Below, piece by piece: positions 8,716-17,257 of a stretch of DNA of 64,000 bases. The notes beneath the pieces were generated by a model that searched no databases, had not been told where the DNA came from, and was given only the letters and a program-made list of their open reading frames with translations. Every line of letters begins with the position of its first letter. Positions within the stretch are counted from its first letter, which is position 1. The stretch comes from PALSA-1296 sp038210275 (lineage in GTDB: Bacteria; Bacteroidota; Ignavibacteria; Palsa-1295): assembly GCA_038210275.1 (NCBI GenBank), contig JBBQWV010000008.1:62001-126000 (forward strand), read 5' to 3'. A program made the translations under genes and the position numbers.

Positions 8716-9447
8716 TTAATACAACTCCTCATCGTCGTCGTCTTCATCATCAAGGAGGTCGTCGGCTTCGAGGAGATCATCTTCTTCGATCTCTTCGATG
8801 TCGTCATCGTCAATGGTTTCGGCGAGTTCGTCGTCGGTGACCGGAGGGTCTTCTTCGACAACTTCCGCTGGCTTATCGTCGTCATCGTCGTCGTCCTCAT
8901 CATCTTCTAAAATGTCATCGTCTTCGATGTCGTCATCATATTCGTCTTCATCGTCGAATGCATCTTCCTCGCCACCGAGCGAGAATCCGTCAGACATCAT
9001 CAAGTCGGCAAGGGCTGCTACACCGACGGTTGCGCCGGCGATCTTCATGCCGGTCTTCAGGGCGCTGGTCGCCACTGTTGGGTCACCGGGCGGAATGCTG
9101 ATCGAGGAAAGCTGAGGTGCGGCAACGGCTTCATCGACTGTCTCATACATCGGGAAAACGCGGTCAAGCGCTGTCAGCGAGAGCAACGAGCGCACATCCT
9201 CACTGGCGCCTGCAATGCGCATATCGCCATGATGATGGACTTGCTGCCTCTGTGCAAGCAGAAGCGCTGAAAGCCCCGCAGAATCAATATATTCGACTCC
9301 GGAGAGATCGAGCACCAGCGTCTTGACATCAGGCTGCGCAAGAATCAGAAACTCCGCTTTCAGATCGGAGGCGATGACGGAATCCAGGCGTTTCTCATTC
9401 GGACGGAAGATCGTCGCCTTATCGGTTTGTTCGACTTTGAAGTTCAT
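8716..9447 (-). CDS. STAS-domain protein with long Asp/Glu-only tail
   Basis: 243 residues in two parts. Residues 1-110 form an anti-sigma-factor-antagonist (STAS) domain with the D-S-A-G-L motif in which Ser56 is the usual phosphorylation site. Residues 111-158 form a linker with a short hydrophobic Ala/Gly/Val stretch. From about 159 to 243 the chain is almost purely Asp/Glu (runs of seven D) with scattered I, L, P and a final ELY. STAS proteins relay partner-switching signals with an anti-sigma kinase; no kinase or sigma gene is adjacent. The acidic tail is not part of the family and its role is unknown; possible roles are nucleic-acid mimicry, cation binding or protein solubility. The gene stands alone between repeat-rich spacers. 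Confidence 0.8.
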   Translation of the reverse strand: MNFKVEQTDKATIFRPNEKRLDSVIASDLKAEFLILAQPDVKTLVLDLSGVEYIDSAGLSALLLAQRQQVHHHGDMRIAGASEDVRSLLSLTALDRVFPMYETVDEAVAAPQLSSISIPPGDPTVATSALKTGMKIAGATVGVAALADLMMSDGFSLGGEEDAFDDEDEYDDDIEDDDILEDDEDDDDDDDKPAEVVEEDPPVTDDELAETIDDDDIEEIEEDDLLEADDLLDDEDDDDEELY

Positions 9448-9985
9448 ATAAAAAGCTTTCCCATTCGGGACTGAAATAGTTTAAAGTTATAAAACTGACG
9501 TACTTGGGAATGCGAATTTACGAGAATTTTCCCCGAATGTTTTAGAAAATGGACTTCGAAGGCTTTTCCAAATAAACATTGCCGAGCAGAATCCTCAAAG
9601 TTTGCGCTTTGCACGCATTTCTTAGGATTTATAATCTACATAGCTTCCGTTCTATTCCACATGAAAAACCTCGTCATTGCGCGAATAAAAAAAGCCTGTA
9701 CCACTATGAGTCGTTAGTTATTAGTCGTTAGCAAAGGAGAAGCCCTCACCCTTAATCCCTCTCCCGGATTACCGGGAGAAGGAGACAAAAAAATAGGGCG
9801 GACGGAGAGTCCACCCCACTGGATTCGGGGTCTTCAAACCCTGAAAATTATTTTAACCCTGTAAATCCTAATTCTGACAAACTTAATCCCGGTTCGAACA
9901 AACTTTGTTCATTCGAATATTGTTTGTGCAGTGCTATTTTAAAAAATTAACGTATTTGAAATTCCGATAAACGCATACTGTTGTT
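9448..9985. other. 538-bp gene-free, repeat-rich spacer
   Basis: No gene is supported. It holds a direct repeat of AGTCGTTAG/TTAGTCGTTAGC (about 9708-9732), a CCCTCACCC-type repeat (9743-9786) with the perfect stem TCTCCCGG/CCGGGAGA (9760-9779), an inverse-oriented copy of the GGACGGACT family (9795-9821), and the phrase TGTAAATCCTAATTCTGACA (9862-9881). An imperfect inverted repeat TTCGAACAAA/TTTGTTCATTCGAA follows around 9893-9917. The citrate synthase promoter should lie at its right end. Confidence 0.6.
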
Positions 9986-11152
9986 ATGGCAAACGAAACT
10001 GCACCTGCTCCCTCAGCAAATGGAACGCCCGTGACCGCCACCCCCAAAGCAGGTCTCGAAGATATCGTCGCCGGTGAAAGCAAGATCTGCTTTCTCGATG
10101 GCAAACGTGGCATCCTCGCCTATTATGGTTATAATATTCATGATCTCGTAAAAGGAAGTTTCGAAGAAACTTCTTACTTGCTTTTTTACGGCAAGTTGCC
10201 AAATGCAAGCGAGTTATCAGATTTCACGGCAAAGCTTGTTAAAGCCCGCGAACTTCCGAAGCAGATCAAGGAGCGCATCGCTTCCTATCCGAAGAATGTC
10301 CATCCGATGGCTGTGATCCGCACCGTCGTCAGCGAGTTATCGTTCTATGATACTTCGGTTGAAGATAATTCACGGAATGCCAATATCGAGAAGGGTATTC
10401 GCCTGATGTCTCAGATTCCGCTTATTGTCGCATCCTACGATGCTCTCCGCAACGGACGCCCTGTGCCGGAAGCAAAGCCGAACCTCAGCCATGCCGCCAA
10501 TTTTCTCTACCAGCTTTTAGGCAAAGAGCAGGATGCCGAGATCGTGAAGATGTTTGATTCAGCGCTGACGCTTCATGCCGATCATGAGTTCAATGCTTCG
10601 ACTTTTACCTGCCGCGTTATTGCCTCGACTCTGAGCGATATTTATTCGGCTGTCACCGGCGCGATCGGTGCGCTGAAAGGACCATTGCATGGCGGAGCCA
10701 ATGAGCAAGTTATGCGTATGCTTCTGAAGATCAACGATCCCTCACGAGCCAAGGAATGGGTGATCGACGCATTAGCCCGCAAAGAAAAGATCATGGGATT
10801 CGGGCATCGCGTCTATCGCACTGAAGATCCCCGCGCCACGCATCTCCGCAAGTTCAGCGAAGAAATGGGCAAGCGTTGCAAGGAGCCACAATGGTACCAA
10901 ATGTCCCTCGACATTGAGCAACTTATCTTCGCCGAGAAAAAGCTTTACCCGAACGTAGATTTTTATTCTGCAAGCACGTATCATCTGATGGGCATTCCGC
11001 TCGATCTTTATACGCCGATCTTTGCAATGAGCCGCGTCACAGGATGGGTTGCTCATGCGCTGGAGCAGTATTCCAATAACCGCATCATCCGCCCCGCCGC
11101 AGACTACACCGGACCGCTGGATCAGACGTGGGTGTCGGTTGAGAAAAGATAA
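9986..11152 (+). CDS. gltA: Citrate synthase
   Basis: A 388-residue citrate synthase, the entry enzyme of the TCA cycle (acetyl-CoA plus oxaloacetate to citrate). The catalytic triad is visible: His235 in GPLHGGAN, His274 in GFGHRVYRTEDPR and Asp325 in VDFYSAS; HADHEFNAST carries further active-site histidines. The length matches the short form (about 370-390 residues) of Gram-positive, archaeal and many Bacteroidota enzymes rather than the longer enterobacterial NADH-sensitive type. The first 20 residues are an unusual Ala/Pro/Thr-rich extension. The gene stands alone and is followed by a long hairpin at 11164. Confidence 0.96.
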   Translation: MANETAPAPSANGTPVTATPKAGLEDIVAGESKICFLDGKRGILAYYGYNIHDLVKGSFEETSYLLFYGKLPNASELSDFTAKLVKARELPKQIKERIASYPKNVHPMAVIRTVVSELSFYDTSVEDNSRNANIEKGIRLMSQIPLIVASYDALRNGRPVPEAKPNLSHAANFLYQLLGKEQDAEIVKMFDSALTLHADHEFNASTFTCRVIASTLSDIYSAVTGAIGALKGPLHGGANEQVMRMLLKINDPSRAKEWVIDALARKEKIMGFGHRVYRTEDPRATHLRKFSEEMGKRCKEPQWYQMSLDIEQLIFAEKKLYPNVDFYSASTYHLMGIPLDLYTPIFAMSRVTGWVAHALEQYSNNRIIRPAADYTGPLDQTWVSVEKR

Positions 11153-11163
11153 TATTTCCACAT

Positions 11164-11209
11164 CGGTAGGCGTAGGGCTTTAGCATGGGCTAAAGTCCTG
11201 CGCCTACCG
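11164..11209. terminator. 21-bp-stem palindrome after citrate synthase
   Basis: Left arm CGGTAGGCGTAGGGCTTTAG(C), loop ATG, right arm GGCTAAAGTCCTGCGCCTAC(CG). The arms pair over 21 bp with two mismatches that would be G-U pairs in RNA. It has no T-run, so it may be a repeat element used as a transcript end rather than a classic terminator; the central GGCTTTAGC/GCTAAAG block recurs in other spacers. Confidence 0.6.
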
Positions 11210-11263
11210 AGAGACTAAAACCCCTCACACTCCCTTTTTAAAATACCATAGGATGTAATCACT

Positions 11264-11271
11264 TATCTTTG
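11264..11271 (+). promoter_or_regulatory. -7 element TATCTTTG before the CNNM/CorC gene
   Basis: Exact TAnnTTTG match 17 nt before the ATG at 11289. An in-frame TTG at 11274 lies at or before the expected transcript start, which argues for the ATG. Confidence 0.55.
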
Positions 11272-11288
11272 TATTGCATCTTATCTCT

Positions 11289-12671
11289 ATGGACATCGTA
11301 TTTCATTTATTTCTCGTCGTATTTTTCATCGCTCTGAACGGATTCTTCGTAGCCGCGGAGTTTGCTATTGTTAAAGTTCGCGGAACGCAGATCACTCAGC
11401 TAATTCAAGCCGGCAATGAAAAAGCCAAGCTGCTCAAGGCGATCTCCGAGAATCTGAACGAGTATCTTGCCGCCACACAAGTCGGCATTACTCTTGCCAG
11501 CCTTGCTCTCGGTTGGGTGGGCGAACCAACGACGGCAGCGCTTCTAACGCCGCTCTTCGATCTCTTACATGCCTCACCCGCGCTTCTTCACGGATTTAGT
11601 ATTGTGCTTGGATTTGCTATTATTACCGTTGCACATATTGTCATCGGTGAACAGCTTCCGAAAATGATCGCTATTAATAATGATCAGAAGGTAGCGCTTC
11701 GCATTGCAGCACCGTTGCACATTTTTTTCATCGTCTTCAATCCAATTATTCGTGTTCTGAACTGGTTGGTGAATACATTATTGAAGCTTTTGGGAACGTC
11801 GTCATCCTCACATGAAGGACATACGGCTGAAGAGCTAAAAACAGTTCTTCTGGAATCGGCGAAACGAGGCGTTGTATCGGCTGATGAATCCGATCTTCTC
11901 GAATCGGTTTTTGAATTTTCTGAAACGACAGCGCAGGAAGTGATGGTTCACCGCTCCGATGTGATCGGTATTGATCTGACACGCGAACCGCGTGAGATCA
12001 TGCAGATGATTCAGAATGATGGCTTCTCGCGGCTGCCGGTTTACAAGACTTCGCTTGATGAAATAACCGGAGTGTTATACGTGAAAGATTTGCTTCCGCA
12101 TTTTTCGCAGCTTGAACGCTTCACTGCTCCGAGCCAGAATGGCGGTGAAGATTTTTATAAATTACTAGAACGTACAGCGCGTCCGGCAAAATATATCAGC
12201 GAAACGCAGCCGATCTCGAAATTGCTTTTGGAATTCAGAAAATCACGAACGCATATCGGAATCGTCGTCAGCGAACACGGCGGCGTAGAGGGGATCATTA
12301 CTCTTGAAGATATTTTGGAAGAGTTAGTAGGCGAGATACGCGATGAATCAGATGGCGCATCGGATGAGCGCAATGCCTTCGAGATCGGAGACGCGCTGTA
12401 TATTGATCCAAGCATGAGCGTATCGGATTTCAACGAACGCTTCGAAGAACGATTTCCGAAGATCGAAGAAAGCGCTGAGTATCAAACGATCTCAGGTTTT
12501 GTGCAAAAGATCTGCGGCAGGATTCCGAATGTCGGCGATGAAATTGTAGCAGACGGAATGAGATTTACAGTAAAAAGAAAAATCAGACATCGCTTAGAGC
12601 AAATTAAGATCGAGAAAATGCCGCATGAGCATCACGAAGGCGAAATAGACGCAGTACCATCTCAGCAATGA
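11289..12671 (+). CDS. CNNM/CBS/CorC_HlyC membrane protein (hemolysin C family)
   Basis: About 460 residues. The N-terminal CNNM (DUF21) domain has four hydrophobic segments (about residues 1-190, beginning FFIALNGFFVAAEFAIVKVR). A CBS pair follows (about 205-345, with RLPVYKTSLDEITGVLYVKDLL and VSEHGGVEGIITLEDILEELVGEI), and a C-terminal CorC_HlyC domain (about 360-445). This family includes magnesium/cobalt efflux proteins; the name hemolysin is historical. Cytoplasmic membrane. Its stop overlaps the start of the ATP-grasp-like gene by 4 bp, so the two are coupled. Confidence 0.88.
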   Translation: MDIVFHLFLVVFFIALNGFFVAAEFAIVKVRGTQITQLIQAGNEKAKLLKAISENLNEYLAATQVGITLASLALGWVGEPTTAALLTPLFDLLHASPALLHGFSIVLGFAIITVAHIVIGEQLPKMIAINNDQKVALRIAAPLHIFFIVFNPIIRVLNWLVNTLLKLLGTSSSSHEGHTAEELKTVLLESAKRGVVSADESDLLESVFEFSETTAQEVMVHRSDVIGIDLTREPREIMQMIQNDGFSRLPVYKTSLDEITGVLYVKDLLPHFSQLERFTAPSQNGGEDFYKLLERTARPAKYISETQPISKLLLEFRKSRTHIGIVVSEHGGVEGIITLEDILEELVGEIRDESDGASDERNAFEIGDALYIDPSMSVSDFNERFEERFPKIEESAEYQTISGFVQKICGRIPNVGDEIVADGMRFTVKRKIRHRLEQIKIEKMPHEHHEGEIDAVPSQQ

Positions 12672-13870
12672 TACCCGAGTTACGCAAAGAATTTAATAGT
12701 CGCTTTTCTGTTGATCTCTATCGCAAGCAGATCGCTGCTCTTGAGCATCGTGCCGGATGCGAGATCGAATTTCGCATTGCAGAAACACCGCTCTTTCTCT
12801 CGCGTGAAATGGCAAGCCGCGCCGGAAAGCTTGCAGAAGAAATTTTAATTAAAGCAGTAACCCCTGAACTCCAGAAAGTCGGCAGAACTGCAATACCCGA
12901 ATCTTTTAATGTTGCAGATGAAACTCCGCTTCCGCTTTTTGCAGCAGTTGATTTTGCGGTCACCGGATCGCGGGAGAATCCGCAATTCAAACTCATTGAA
13001 CTTCAAGGTTTCCCGTCGCTCTATCATTACCAGCCTGCGTTCAGCGAAAGCATCAGAGATATTTACGGATTGCCTAAAGCGTTGAACGGACTTCTTGATC
13101 CTTCACTCGGAATAGAAAAATATTATGAGATATTAAAAAAAGCGATCGTTGCCGATGGTGATCCAAATGAAACGGTCCTTTTGGAAATTGATCCGATGAA
13201 TCAGAAAACGAAATGTGATTTTCTCTTAGCACAAAAGCATCTCGGAATTCATATCGTGGATATTTGCTCGGTTATTTCGCAAGGCAACGAATTATTCCAT
13301 CCCGATCACGAAGGCAATCTCATCCGCATCAAACGAATTTATAACCGCGCCATTGCTGACGAGTTATTCCGAAAAAATATTTCACTTCGTTTTGATATTC
13401 ATGGTAGTTATGATGTCGAGTGGGCAGGACATCCGAATTGGTATTTCCGGATTTCAAAAGTGTTGCTTCCGCATCTTGTCGGCACGAACGACGCTGTTCC
13501 GCAGGCATTTTATCTCAGCGAAGCAGACTATAAGCATCTTGATCTTTTGCAGTTCGTTCTTAAGCCGCTCTATTCATTTGCCGGACAGGGAGTGAATGTG
13601 AATCCGACAATTTCTGACGTTGAAGCCATTCCTGAAACCGAGCGAAGCAAATGGCTTTTGCAGGAAAAAGTTGAATATGCAAATATTATTACCACTCCCA
13701 GTGGTGATGAAGTTCGTGGTGAACTCCGCGTGATGCTGATCTGGAACGAAGGCGAGAAATCGCCGCAAGCGCTTCATACACTTGTCCGCCTGACACGCGG
13801 CAAGATGGTCGGCGTTGATTATAATAAAGGACTGGATTGGGTTGGGTCAAGCTGTGCATTAGTACAATAA
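12668..13870 (+). CDS. ATP-grasp-like protein of unknown substrate
   Basis: 400 residues, soluble, no signal peptide. The C-terminal third looks like an ATP-grasp domain: FVLKPLYSFAGQGVNV (ATP-binding Lys and glycine loop), WLLQEKVEY, then RGELRVMLIW and LTRGKMVGVDYNKGLDWVG, where the last two resemble the metal-binding strands. The N-terminal part is unassigned. Such proteins ligate carboxylates to amines or thiols using ATP. The start overlaps the CNNM gene stop (ATGA), and a small protein and a glycosyltransferase follow, so a role in a modified envelope or small-molecule product is possible but unproven. Confidence 0.55.
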   Translation: MIPELRKEFNSRFSVDLYRKQIAALEHRAGCEIEFRIAETPLFLSREMASRAGKLAEEILIKAVTPELQKVGRTAIPESFNVADETPLPLFAAVDFAVTGSRENPQFKLIELQGFPSLYHYQPAFSESIRDIYGLPKALNGLLDPSLGIEKYYEILKKAIVADGDPNETVLLEIDPMNQKTKCDFLLAQKHLGIHIVDICSVISQGNELFHPDHEGNLIRIKRIYNRAIADELFRKNISLRFDIHGSYDVEWAGHPNWYFRISKVLLPHLVGTNDAVPQAFYLSEADYKHLDLLQFVLKPLYSFAGQGVNVNPTISDVEAIPETERSKWLLQEKVEYANIITTPSGDEVRGELRVMLIWNEGEKSPQALHTLVRLTRGKMVGVDYNKGLDWVGSSCALVQ

Positions 13871-13874
13871 ATTC

Positions 13875-14174
13875 ATGAATCATCAATTACTCTCGATCAT
13901 TGCCGGACGCGAAGATTATACTATTACCGGAGAAGATAAAAAGATCGTAGAGTTTTTTGTGGAATATATGGATCACAACTCTCTTTGGCTTCTTCGATAT
14001 GATGCCGGTGAGGATCCGAAATTTATTTTCACCAACGAAGCACAGCGATATACATTTGCTCTCTCGGAGATCAAAAAACTTTATGGAGATATGAAATCGG
14101 GTGTTTCTATGAATTGGGAGGAGACCCCATTTGAATACATCAATCAAAATCCTTTCTTGGAGAAAAAGCCTTGA
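13875..14174 (+). CDS. Small conserved-looking hypothetical protein
   Basis: 99 residues, charged and aromatic, without signal peptide or membrane helix. I do not recognise a domain. It starts with ATG 4 nt after the preceding stop and ends 21 nt before the glycosyltransferase, so it is kept as part of the same operon. Confidence 0.6.
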   Translation: MNHQLLSIIAGREDYTITGEDKKIVEFFVEYMDHNSLWLLRYDAGEDPKFIFTNEAQRYTFALSEIKKLYGDMKSGVSMNWEETPFEYINQNPFLEKKP

Positions 14175-14195
14175 TTTCTTTGTTGACGAGAATTG

Positions 14196-15371
14196 ATGGA
14201 TAGTAATAGCAAGAATCTAAGGATCGGCTTTCTTTTCAAAGATGATGTGAATGATCGTCGTGCATGGTCTGGTACGATGTATTATACGGCTGAAAGTCTT
14301 GCAAAACATTGTGGTGATGTCCACTTTATCGGTCCGTATCCATACAAAGCAGTTTTTACTATTCTCAGAGGATTATCTTTTCTACTGAAAAAAGTAAGCG
14401 GAAGAAGATTTAATTACTTGCAGACGACACTTGTTGCAAAATTCTACAGCCGCTACTTCACAAAAAAAATCAGGAGAGAAAAGTATGATTTGATATTCGC
14501 TCCTTCAGGATCTTTAGAAATTGCATATCTTGAAACAGATATTCCTATTGTCTTACTCTCTGATGCTACGTTTGCAAAACTGATCGACTATTATCCTGAC
14601 TACACAAACTTATTTCCTTATATAAAAACCGAAGGGCTTAAAATTCAACAACGGGCATTCGACAACGCTTCGATGCTCATTTTTTCTTCGGATTGGGCGG
14701 CTGACTCAGCAAAAATAGATTTTAATATCTCGCCTGAAAAAATCTGTGTAATTCCTCTCGGAGCAAACATCGACACTGTTCCTCTACGAGAAACGGTATT
14801 GAGAAAAAAGAAGACGGATACTTGTCGATTATTGTTTTTAGGAGTTAATTGGGAAAGGAAAGGAGGAAGCATTGCCTTTGAAACACTCTTAGAATTAAAG
14901 AGAAGAGGAATAAAGTGTACTCTTACCGTAATTGGATGTGTTCCGCCTGCTGACTATAGTGACCCCGATCTTATTGTGATACCGTTTCTAAATAAAAATA
15001 ATCCGGAAGAGAGAAAACATCTTGACGATCATTTTTTAAATTCAGACTTTCTTCTCCTCCCAACAAGAGCAGAATGTTACGGAATCGTTTTTGCCGAAGC
15101 GAGCGCGTTTGGACTTCCTTCGATCGCCACGGCTACCGGAGGAATTTCCGGAGTAGTGAAAGAAGGTGTCAATGGTTTTCTGCTTCCGTTGGAAGCGAAG
15201 GCAAATGAATATGCCGATAAAATTTCAGGAGTTTTCTCTTCCGATGAAGAGTATTATGCAATGGTAGAGAGCAGTCGTAGCCTCTACGAAAAAAGTCTTA
15301 ATTGGGATGCTTGGGCAAATGGTTTTAATGAGGCAGTACAAAAGTCGGAGTTAATAAAAAAAATATCCTAA
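14196..15371 (+). CDS. Glycosyltransferase family 4-like protein
   Basis: About 391 residues with two Rossmann-like halves of a GT-B fold. The C-terminal half has FLGVNWERKGG (nucleotide-sugar site), LLPTRAECYGIVFAEASAFG with the E-x7-E motif of group 1/GT4 retaining enzymes, and the IATATGGISGVVKEGVNGFLL block. It would transfer a sugar from an NDP donor on the cytoplasmic face, probably for a surface glycan or glycolipid. The ATG at 14196 is preferred to the adjacent TTG at 14193. Last gene of the CNNM/ATP-grasp operon, and opposite a second glycosyltransferase operon. Confidence 0.85.
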   Translation: MDSNSKNLRIGFLFKDDVNDRRAWSGTMYYTAESLAKHCGDVHFIGPYPYKAVFTILRGLSFLLKKVSGRRFNYLQTTLVAKFYSRYFTKKIRREKYDLIFAPSGSLEIAYLETDIPIVLLSDATFAKLIDYYPDYTNLFPYIKTEGLKIQQRAFDNASMLIFSSDWAADSAKIDFNISPEKICVIPLGANIDTVPLRETVLRKKKTDTCRLLFLGVNWERKGGSIAFETLLELKRRGIKCTLTVIGCVPPADYSDPDLIVIPFLNKNNPEERKHLDDHFLNSDFLLLPTRAECYGIVFAEASAFGLPSIATATGGISGVVKEGVNGFLLPLEAKANEYADKISGVFSSDEEYYAMVESSRSLYEKSLNWDAWANGFNEAVQKSELIKKIS

Positions 15372-15404
15372 AATACTGTCAAGACAAATAACTCTGAATC
15401 TGCA

Positions 15405-15908
15405 TCATCTCTTTCCAAGCCTCACAAAAACTCTGGTATATTTATCGGTATAGGATACTTCCATCGTGCCGTCTTCATCTTCCCAACGTCTGTTTGTGAC
15501 GCTTTCGTTTTGAGTGATCACACCGCGTCCAAAGGATCGCTCTAGATAAGAATTTAAGGTGTTGCGAGTATTGATATATCTTTCTCCGGAAAGAGGATGA
15601 AAATTAACGACGATCGTTCGTACTTTATTATGGAGTATTTGCAATTGGAGATATGCCGCTTCACCCAAAATGCGCACGCTATCGGATTCGATAAGTGTGA
15701 GCGAATCAACTTTTAGTCTATTTATTCGCAGCGCGGTATGACGCATCACGATCTCCGCCGAATCCGCGCTCATGGTCAGATGAAATCCCCCGATCATCGG
15801 ACGCGAAGGAATATACGGTTTGGTTTTGACCGGAACAGATGCAGAACTTCCGGCAGAAATAAAACCGCAGATCAATAGGAGAATGATATACCAAATATGT
15901 TTGGTCAA
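15405..15908 (-). CDS. Exported hypothetical protein
   Basis: 167 residues with a signal peptide (about residues 1-23, ending GSSA). The mature domain is alpha/beta with no motif I can assign. The start is a TTG that overlaps the preceding TGA (TTGA); no ATG is available before the signal peptide. Third gene of the leftward operon behind a glycosyltransferase and a secreted propeller. Confidence 0.65.
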   Translation of the reverse strand: MTKHIWYIILLLICGFISAGSSASVPVKTKPYIPSRPMIGGFHLTMSADSAEIVMRHTALRINRLKVDSLTLIESDSVRILGEAAYLQLQILHNKVRTIVVNFHPLSGERYINTRNTLNSYLERSFGRGVITQNESVTNRRWEDEDGTMEVSYTDKYTRVFVRLGKR

Positions 15909-17257
15909 AACGGCTGCTTGATCTGTAAGAGTTTATTATATTTCACCGCGCAATACTCAACACTTTTATTATCGGATGACCATCCAACTCTGCCGATGCG
16001 CTCGAAGCTCGGAGAGCGTTTGCCGCCGGCAACTATAAAATTTCTTCCGCGCTCATCGCTTGAAAGATAGGCAAATTTCTTCTCATCGGGTGACCAATAA
16101 CAATCAACATATTCGCCGACATCGCCAATCTTTTTTCCATTCAGATACAGAGAAGTAACGCCGTTCTTCATAGCGCTCCATGCGATATTTTTCCCGCTCG
16201 GGCTAAGAAAGAGACGCCCCATATCATCATAAGGACCAGCAATGACCTTGCCATCTTTGACGACAACTCCGGTCTTTTCATTTCGTTGAGCCATGCGTGT
16301 GTCGCCTGTGGTATCGCCTGCAAAATAAACGATGTGCGGTCCGTTTGTATCGATCTGGATATTATTGATCCAGTGAAAATTCGGTTGGCGTTTGCCGTCA
16401 AAAATAATGTAGCTATGTATTGTATCTTTTCCTTCGAGGAAATAACTCGTCTTGAAAAGCTGCGCGGGATTGCGGTAATCAAAATCATAGTCTCTGCTAT
16501 CAAGAATATAGGGAAAGCTTTTAATATCCGGAGAAAAATGGTAGATCACCGGATCGCTTGAAGCGAGATAAGGATTCGTTTTTGAACGCGTGTACATTTT
16601 TTGAAGTGCAAATGGGGTAACCAGATTTTCATCTCTTCCTTCAGTCGAACGGTATGCCCAGCCATCTTCGGTTTTATCGAAAGAAAACATACCCGGCAAC
16701 GGATTTCCTTTTGCGAGAATAAGCCCGTCCACTAAGACGACATCACGCAAGCCCCGCTGAAGTGCATTCGAAGCCGGCATTGTTGCTGCCCAATGCTTTC
16801 CTGTTCTTGAGAAATAGAGCTGATTGTAATCGCTTTCATACGTGCCAAGAGAGTCTGGGGTGACGGACTTGAGAGTTGACTTATAGACCGTTGTTGTCGT
16901 CGTATTAAAACCTTTATTATCGAAACTTCTCTCTAAGCCCATCCAGATCACATAATCACCTTTCGGAGAAAATCGAGCTGTCGTTCTCGGAATTTCATTA
17001 AAGCGTCTATCAAAACTCACTCCGCGTATGATCATTGTTTGCAAATGCCCGAAGTCATCGACGGCAAACCAATCCGATCCGTCCGGCAGAGCTTCGAAAT
17101 GTTGGATCGGACGTGCAACGTCGAATTCATACATCTCTTTCTCACTCAGTTTGGCGAGAGGATATTTATCCGCATACGAAAGGCCATTGTTTTGCGCATA
17201 ACTCTGAGTGGTAAAAAAATACAACAGTAAAAAAAATCCTATCACAAAACTTCGCAT
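15905..17257 (-). CDS. Secreted WD40/PD40-like beta-propeller protein
   Basis: 450 residues with a signal peptide ending SYAQ. Repeated blocks such as ARFSPKGDYVIWMGLE, YFSRTGKHWAAT, LFLSPSGKNIAWSA and CYWSPDEKKFAYLSSD match the PD40/TolB-type propeller repeat, so a six- or seven-bladed periplasmic propeller is likely. There is no T9SS tail. ATG at 17257 overlaps the preceding stop by one base, with an in-frame TTG directly before it. Function unknown; its operon partner is a glycosyltransferase. Confidence 0.7.
   Translation of the reverse strand: MRSFVIGFFLLLYFFTTQSYAQNNGLSYADKYPLAKLSEKEMYEFDVARPIQHFEALPDGSDWFAVDDFGHLQTMIIRGVSFDRRFNEIPRTTARFSPKGDYVIWMGLERSFDNKGFNTTTTTVYKSTLKSVTPDSLGTYESDYNQLYFSRTGKHWAATMPASNALQRGLRDVVLVDGLILAKGNPLPGMFSFDKTEDGWAYRSTEGRDENLVTPFALQKMYTRSKTNPYLASSDPVIYHFSPDIKSFPYILDSRDYDFDYRNPAQLFKTSYFLEGKDTIHSYIIFDGKRQPNFHWINNIQIDTNGPHIVYFAGDTTGDTRMAQRNEKTGVVVKDGKVIAGPYDDMGRLFLSPSGKNIAWSAMKNGVTSLYLNGKKIGDVGEYVDCYWSPDEKKFAYLSSDERGRNFIVAGGKRSPSFERIGRVGWSSDNKSVEYCAVKYNKLLQIKQPF

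Noticed and set aside
8798..9115. A 105-residue serine-rich plus-strand frame
   Set aside because: It is the exact antisense of the Asp/Glu tail codons of the STAS gene; GAT/GAC read backwards give Ser/Ile-type codons. No start signal or homology.
9708..9821. Possible CRISPR or attachment site in the repeat-rich spacer
   Set aside because: Repeats are of different families, irregularly spaced and without unique equal-length spacers; there is no cas or integrase gene in the window.
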